A stretch of DNA of 64,000 nt. Origin: Anaerolineales bacterium. GTDB taxonomy: Bacteria; Chloroflexota; Anaerolineae; Anaerolineales; Villigracilaceae. Each line of letters begins with the position of its first letter. Position 1 is the first letter of the stretch. The stretch is taken from contig JACKAW010000007.1 in NCBI GenBank assembly GCA_020634885.1, positions 62,001-126,000 of the forward strand. Reading direction: 5' to 3'. The position numbers and the translations under genes are program-made. The notes under the pieces are model-generated. The model had not been told where the DNA came from, did no database searches, and worked only from the letters and a program-made list of their open reading frames with translations. Shown in pieces: positions 59,302 to 64,000 of the stretch.

Positions 59302-60015
59302 TTATTTTTTCCTTGCGATTACCAGCAAACTCTCCCCCCAACGCATGGGTAAAAAGACCCAGCCGGTGATGGCTTGAAACCCGCCGAGCGAGCCGAAGAA
59401 TAATTTCTGTAGCTGCTTCGGCACAAAACGGATATACGGCACATCCCAAAATCCATCCGAAAACACGCGGATAAATTCAAAGCCCGCCTCTTCGATCAGC
59501 CTCAGCCATTCTTCCGGCTCTTTGAGCGAGATATGCGTCGGGTCTTGATACCCGATCCAGCGGTCACCCTTCCACGGTTTGAGCAGCGAGCCCAAATTTG
59601 GCGTGGCGAGGATGAGAATGCCGCCCTTCTCCGTCACGCGCCCGATCTCGTTAATGGCTTTTGCGGGGTCGGGCAAATGCTCCACAATGTGCTTGATGAT
59701 GACCACATTGAACGACTCATTCGCATACGGTAATTCCTGGGCAGATGCAGTTTGGAGGGATGCCTTCTCGGTAAATTCCTTGGATTTATTGACAGCCCAG
59801 TGATTCAAGTCCATGCCGTACGCTTCAAACTCCGCTGACAGTTGTCCGGTAAGATGCCCCATGCCTGACCCTACCTCAAGCAGACGCGCTCCGCGCCGTC
59901 CGTGACGCCGTGCGAGTGTGGCAAAGAATCGGTTCGACCACCAATACATGCTGTATTTGGCAAAGGTGATATTGGCATACGTGTGAGTGGAAAAATATTT
60001 TTCGTCGAAGGGCAT
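59302..60015 (-). CDS. class I SAM-dependent methyltransferase
   Basis: A 237-residue methyltransferase. The SAM-binding motif is LLEVGSGMGHLTGQL (about 44-58), then GMDLNHWAV, the acidic ASAQELPYANESFNVV and KHIVEHLPDPAKAINEIGRV. It ends with an additional helical part. Preceded by another methyltransferase after five bases. Likely modifies a glycan or lipid-linked intermediate; target not known. Confidence 0.9.
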   Translation of the reverse strand: MPFDEKYFSTHTYANITFAKYSMYWWSNRFFATLARRHGRRGARLLEVGSGMGHLTGQLSAEFEAYGMDLNHWAVNKSKEFTEKASLQTASAQELPYANESFNVVIIKHIVEHLPDPAKAINEIGRVTEKGGILILATPNLGSLLKPWKGDRWIGYQDPTHISLKEPEEWLRLIEEAGFEFIRVFSDGFWDVPYIRFVPKQLQKLFFGSLGGFQAITGWVFLPMRWGESLLVIARKK

Positions 60016-60020
60016 AAGAA

Positions 60021-60779
60021 TTATCGCTTTCGTGCAATATAAAATGTGAATGTGCCATCGTCCACGGGTTTGGGCGAAGCATATTTTTTCACAAAGGCTT
60101 CAGTCGGCGCAAGATTCCACTTGGTTGGAGAAATGATCCAATTGCCGGTGAGCACCTTGGCAACCACCGAAGGCAGCCCAAAGTAGTGACCCCATTCCAG
60201 GACACGCATGGAGGCAGGTGAAAAGTAGTGCCACCATTTTTCAAGGACAAAGCCTGCTTCGTTCAAACGTTTTTCCCATACATCGGGTTCATCGGCATGG
60301 TACACACGCGAAATTTTGCGAAACCAATTCTCGTACGGCTTGCCAAAAACTTTGGTGAGCGAAAGCGCAGAAAAGTAACGAGTATTCGGCACACAAAAAT
60401 AAAAAGGCGCGCCAGGCTGAAGCACGCGGGCTGTCTCTTTGAGAACTGCGTCAATATGCGGAATATGCTCCAGCACCGAGTTACTCAACCCGCTGGCAAA
60501 ATGGTCAGATGGAAAAGGCGTCTGCGAACCATCCGCTTCGACGAGGGATTTGTAGGCGTTGTACTTTGCCGCTTCTTTCATTGAGAAACGCCACGGGTCG
60601 AGTCCCACATCGAGCTTGCGGTCAAACGTCAACGAAGCGAAATGACCGTCGCCGCAGCCCACGTCGTAGACGGGGGAAGGCAGGGGCAAGTCTTGATAAT
60701 ACGAAGATTCCACCGCCCGCAACATTCCGCGGAAGTAAGGCAGGGAACTGATCTGGAGAAAGAGAAAGTCTTTTTTCAC
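60021..60779 (-). CDS. class I SAM-dependent methyltransferase
   Basis: A 252-residue methyltransferase with VYDVGCGDGHFASLTF (about 37-52), LDPWRFSMKEAAKYN, and SNSVLEHIPHIDAVLKETARVL. The start overlaps the GT4 stop (ATGA, four bases), so it is coupled. Related in layout to its neighbour but not a close copy. Target unknown. Confidence 0.9.
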   Translation of the reverse strand: MKKDFLFLQISSLPYFRGMLRAVESSYYQDLPLPSPVYDVGCGDGHFASLTFDRKLDVGLDPWRFSMKEAAKYNAYKSLVEADGSQTPFPSDHFASGLSNSVLEHIPHIDAVLKETARVLQPGAPFYFCVPNTRYFSALSLTKVFGKPYENWFRKISRVYHADEPDVWEKRLNEAGFVLEKWWHYFSPASMRVLEWGHYFGLPSVVAKVLTGNWIISPTKWNLAPTEAFVKKYASPKPVDDGTFTFYIARKR

Positions 60780-61936
60780 TTCTTTGCACCCAGCCTTTCA
60801 AAAAGGTTTTCATATTCTTGAGCCACCGAATCGGGGTCGTAGGCGGTTTTGAGTGAAGGAATATCTCCGCGATATTTTTCCTTGTTGCCCAACACTTCGA
60901 GGATGGCATTGGCAAGGCTTTCTGCGTTGCCGATCTCTGAAACGACGCCCATGCCATGCATTTGCACCGGTCGGCGGACGCCCGGCAACGCAGACGGCAC
61001 ACTGGGCACGCCGTTCATCATTGCTTCGATCTGTACCAAGCCAAAGGCTTCGGTGGAGTTGAGTGACGGCACGGTGAGTACATCCAGGTTGGGGTAATAT
61101 GCCGCCATTTGAACGGGGTCGAGATTGCCAAGGAATTTCCAGTTGCCGTTCACTTCATGTTCATGGATGCGGGGCATGAGACGGTCTGAGTAGGCTTGTT
61201 CGCCCATCACGTTCTGGTACGTGCCGGCAAACAGGACTTGCGCCTTGGGGTATTTGGCAAGGATGGCGGGCATGGCATCAAGCAACACTTCCACGCCTTT
61301 TTCTGAGGCGAAGCGTGCCGCCATGCCGATAACAGGGTGGCGCTGTTTGGTGAGATGGGTCTCTGCAAAGGCAGAAACAGCTTCCGGTGTGGCAAAAGGC
61401 AATTCGACGGGAGGCAGGATCGGGGTCAGTTTTGAGGCGAAGCGGGAGAGATAGGGCGAATGGTCTGCGTAATCTTGTGTGTAGGTCACGATGTGATTCG
61501 CCAGCTTCCCCGCCATGTTGTTTTGAAAATCCACCACTTGATTGACGATGCGGTTGAAGAATGTTTTTGGAAGCTGCACGTCGCAATGGTATGTGAGAAC
61601 GGCAGGCTTGCCAAAGAGACGGGCGCGCAGGGCAACGCCGGGGGCATCGAACTGCGGCAGGTGAAGCTGCACCACATCATGCTCCCAAACAAGTTTGGTG
61701 GCAACCAAACCAAAGGTGGGCGCAAGCACCCCTTTGCTGACGCGCGCCATCACCGGCACACGGATAACCCTCACGCCATCCATCATCTCTTCGTTGGGAA
61801 GGGATGGATCGTATTGGGTGGTCATCACGGTCACTTGGTGTCCGCGTTTGGCGAAGGTACGCGCGAGGCGCTCGGCGTAGATAGTGAGTCCGCTGGTGTG
61901 CGGACGATAGTAAGTGAGAACGGTAAGTATTTTCAT
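60776..61936 (-). CDS. glycosyltransferase family 4
   Basis: A 386-residue GT-B enzyme. The N-terminal domain has TYYRPHTSGLTIYAERLART and a histidine in TYHCDVQLPKTFF; the C-terminal domain has GMAARFASEKGVEVLLDAMP and the donor-binding SLNSTEAFGLVQIEAMMNGVP with E-x7-E. It adds a nucleotide-activated sugar. It starts within the MscS stop (TAATG), so the whole group is one coupled transcript. Confidence 0.93.
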   Translation of the reverse strand: MKILTVLTYYRPHTSGLTIYAERLARTFAKRGHQVTVMTTQYDPSLPNEEMMDGVRVIRVPVMARVSKGVLAPTFGLVATKLVWEHDVVQLHLPQFDAPGVALRARLFGKPAVLTYHCDVQLPKTFFNRIVNQVVDFQNNMAGKLANHIVTYTQDYADHSPYLSRFASKLTPILPPVELPFATPEAVSAFAETHLTKQRHPVIGMAARFASEKGVEVLLDAMPAILAKYPKAQVLFAGTYQNVMGEQAYSDRLMPRIHEHEVNGNWKFLGNLDPVQMAAYYPNLDVLTVPSLNSTEAFGLVQIEAMMNGVPSVPSALPGVRRPVQMHGMGVVSEIGNAESLANAILEVLGNKEKYRGDIPSLKTAYDPDSVAQEYENLFERLGAKK

Positions 61937-62778
61937 TATTTTTTACGGCGGGTGTTTTTGGCTTGAGCGCTGCGATTGTACTGCACGGTGATGGGGTAGG
62001 GAATTTCGATCTTGTTCTTTTCAAAAGCTGTTTTGATCAGGGTAAGCGCCTCATCTTTCGCAGCAAGCGGCGATGCGGCGGGGTCGGCGGTGTTGATCCA
62101 AAACAAAACGCTTAAATCTACAGATGAAGCGCCAAAGGTGTGAAAGAGAACTTTTGGCGCGGGGTCGGTGATAAATCCATCCACCTTGGGGAGTACCTCC
62201 AGAATCGTTTTGCGTACAAGCTCGGTATCTGAGCCGTATGCCACACCCACGGGCAATTCGATGCGGCGTAGTTTTGCGCGGGTATAGTTTGTAATGGGGT
62301 GGGCAAGCACATCAGCATTTGGGAGGAAGACGATGCGTCCATCGAGAGTCTTCATTTCGGTGGTGCGCAAGCCGACTTCAAGCACGGCGCCATCAAACCC
62401 GTCAATATTCACGGCATCGCCCACTTTGAACGGACGTTGCAGCAGCAGGATCACGCCTGAAACAAAATTCTGCATAATGTTCTGAAGCGCAAAGCCGATG
62501 GTAAAGCCGAGAATCCCCAAACCGGTAAGGAAGGCGGTTACATCGAAAAATTTTTGGAGGGCAGAGATCACCCCCAGAACAATGACTGTCCATTTAGTGG
62601 TTTGCGTTAACAGGCTGGTTACACCGGCATCTGCATTTTGCCTATTAAGAACCCGATACAAGACCCTGCTCAAAAATACGCCGCCATAGTAACTGACCAA
62701 CACGATCAGAATGGCAGATAACATATCGGGCGCTGAGTTTGAAAAGTTTTCAGCAAGTGTTGAAAAATATTCCTGCAA
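61936..62778 (-). CDS. mscS: small-conductance mechanosensitive channel (MscS)
   Basis: A 280-residue channel, close to E. coli MscS length. Three N-terminal helices, with the pore helix GLGILGFTIGFALQNIMQNF (about 92-111), are followed by SGVILLLQRPFKVGDAVNIDG, the beta domain and the cage. The C-terminus is basic. It opens on membrane tension to release solutes. It overlaps the GT4 start by one base; linkage to glycan genes may be only transcriptional. Confidence 0.94.
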   Translation of the reverse strand: MQEYFSTLAENFSNSAPDMLSAILIVLVSYYGGVFLSRVLYRVLNRQNADAGVTSLLTQTTKWTVIVLGVISALQKFFDVTAFLTGLGILGFTIGFALQNIMQNFVSGVILLLQRPFKVGDAVNIDGFDGAVLEVGLRTTEMKTLDGRIVFLPNADVLAHPITNYTRAKLRRIELPVGVAYGSDTELVRKTILEVLPKVDGFITDPAPKVLFHTFGASSVDLSVLFWINTADPAASPLAAKDEALTLIKTAFEKNKIEIPYPITVQYNRSAQAKNTRRKK

Positions 62779-62940
62779 TAGAACCTCTCTTTCCGCCCCT
62801 ATTTAACCACAAATGAGCGCGGAGAAGTCCGCGCTCATTGATGCCTGATGTTACAAGGGTTGCCCTGCAACCTGGACAACCCTTTCTTTGAAAAAAAATG
62901 CGTGGCTGGCATAGACGGGTTGTCCCTACGGATAATCTTT
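62779..62940. other. gap with two hairpins
   Basis: AATGAGCGCGGA (62812-62823) with TCCGCGCTCATT (62828-62839), loop GAAG; and a second AAGGGTTG / CAACCCTT pairing at about 62855-62885. Both are REP-like; no open frame is convincing. Confidence 0.6.
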
Positions 62941-63972
62941 TTAGAACAAGGATTTATTTTGCGCCACCCACTCAAACAGCATGTGTACGCCTCGTTCCAC
63001 GGTGATGGCGGGCTGCCAGCCCAATTCTTTTTCCACTTTTGAGATGTCGGCGTAAAAAACTTTTTGGTCGCCGGGGCGCCAATCGCCGCGCGCAACTTCT
63101 ATTTTTTTGCCAAGCATTTTTTCCAGCCTTGGCTGAAACTCTGCCCAAATAGACATCACATTTGAAGGTCCGCCGCCCATGTTGTAGACCTGCCCGCGGG
63201 CAATGTCTATTTTTTCCACGGCAAGATCATACGCACGGATAAGGTCGCTGACGTGCAAAATATCGCGCACCTGCTTGCCGTCTCCGTAGATGGTGATGTT
63301 GCGTCCCATCACGGCGGCGATGATGAACCATGCCACCCAGCCTTGATCTTCAATGCCAAACTGGCGCGGTCCATAAATGCAAGACTGGCGAAAGACTACA
63401 GTCGGCAGGTCGTAGATGCGGGCATAGTCGCGCACGTATTGGTCGCCGGTTCCTTTTGAGCAGCCATAAGGCGAGTGAAAATCGAGCGGTTGGGTTTCTG
63501 GGCAGCCGTTCACCAGGTCTTTGTAACGCCAGCGAGTGGGTTCTTCGTACAACTCCACCTCTTCCATGCCGCCGTAGACTTTATTTGTCGAAGCATAAAT
63601 AACAATGGGTTTGCGTCCCGAAGCACGCGCAGCTTCCAACACATTGAATGTACCGATGGCATTGGATTCAAAATCATCTCTGGGATTGGTGACGGAAGTT
63701 GTCACGGCAACCTGACCTGCCAGATGCACGATCACATCTGCGGTTTGGGCTGCTTCGGTTATTCTGGCAGCGTCTCTTACATCCCCAGTGACCACCTGAA
63801 AGGCGTTCTCTCCAAACTCGGCTTTGAGCCATTCCAAATTACGGGGAGCGCCTCCGCGCGAGAAGTTATCGTAAATGGTCACTTTCTCTTTGCGTTCAAG
63901 CAGGCGGTGGACGTAGTTCGAACCGATAAAGCCCGCGCCGCCGGTGATGAGGTAATTCTTTTTATTCGCCAT
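62941..63972 (-). CDS. NAD-dependent SDR epimerase, CDP-paratose 2-epimerase-like
   Basis: A 343-residue extended SDR. NAD motif ITGGAGFIGSNYVHRLL (9-25), DNFSRGGAPRNLEWL as in tyvelose epimerase (RfbE), YASTNKVYGG, the catalytic YGCSKGTGDQYV (Tyr and Lys), and RQSCIYGPRQFGIEDQGWVAWF. It likely epimerises or oxidises a nucleotide sugar for the downstream transferases. First gene of the minus-strand cluster. Only a weak purine-rich site precedes the ATG. Confidence 0.9.
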   Translation of the reverse strand: MANKKNYLITGGAGFIGSNYVHRLLERKEKVTIYDNFSRGGAPRNLEWLKAEFGENAFQVVTGDVRDAARITEAAQTADVIVHLAGQVAVTTSVTNPRDDFESNAIGTFNVLEAARASGRKPIVIYASTNKVYGGMEEVELYEEPTRWRYKDLVNGCPETQPLDFHSPYGCSKGTGDQYVRDYARIYDLPTVVFRQSCIYGPRQFGIEDQGWVAWFIIAAVMGRNITIYGDGKQVRDILHVSDLIRAYDLAVEKIDIARGQVYNMGGGPSNVMSIWAEFQPRLEKMLGKKIEVARGDWRPGDQKVFYADISKVEKELGWQPAITVERGVHMLFEWVAQNKSLF

Positions 63973-64000
63973 TCTTTTCTTTATTCCTAAAACTCATAAG

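Overview
The window (about 52% GC by eye) reads as chromosomal DNA of a member of the Chloroflexota, most likely class Anaerolineae. This rests on two Chlor_Arch_YYY (DUF2298) membrane proteins, a DUF3090/SCO1664-type pair, a T-box-controlled thrS, a CpaE-like receiver/ATPase fusion, and a recurrent TATAAT-N-CCCG promoter that often sits only 6-10 nt before the start codon (probable leaderless mRNAs). Species cannot be named from the sequence alone. No rRNA, CRISPR array or prophage is visible.

Layout. 1-5.8 kb: crotonase fragment, two small membrane proteins, and a unit of a GcvT-like aminomethyltransferase with two PYROXD2/phytoene-desaturase-like flavoproteins. 5.8-8.2 kb (minus): tRNA-Val(GAC), T-box leader, a 20-codon leader ORF and thrS. 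8.2-13.2 kb: sortase, small membrane protein, 23S rRNA uridine methyltransferase and 5-oxoprolinase pxpB-pxpC-pxpA. 13.2-15.9 kb (minus): zinc-ribbon protein, folP, SpoIIAA-like protein. 16.0-21.7 kb: tRNA-Val(UAC) followed by three degenerate 84-bp copies of its own 3' end, then three tandem GT-C-like membrane proteins on the minus strand. 21.7-27.3 kb (minus): PerM transporter, FHA protein, GAF histidine kinase, sirtuin and receiver-CpaE fusion, the last three overlapping. 27.4-28.5 kb: an ssrA (tmRNA) gene whose T-loop is split by a group I intron carrying a LAGLIDADG endonuclease on the opposite strand. 28.5-41.9 kb: lipoproteins, dnaK, DUF402-proC, a TPR protein with an acidic tail, an ABC-F ATPase, a RAYT transposase between its two REP palindromes, cyclase, helix-hairpin-helix protein, and SCO1664/DUF3090. 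42-49.2 kb: acyl-CoA mutase large subunit, GPH sugar transporter, YprB-like nuclease, and a STAS / ferric-reductase-like flavoprotein / STAS / rhodanese group. 49.2-64 kb (minus): a cell-surface glycan cluster of an SDR epimerase, MscS channel, GT4, two methyltransferases, GT39, a giant GT39-YYY fusion, DUF952 and a second YYY protein.

Most unusual are the intron-split tmRNA, the tRNA-derived repeat array, the T-box plus leader-ORF arrangement, and a wider pattern of small repeats. REP-like palindromes and low-complexity oligonucleotide repeats lie between genes, supply the stop codons of at least three genes (pxpC, the first GT-C gene, the RAYT gene), and also appear in frame inside coding regions, especially in loops of large membrane proteins.
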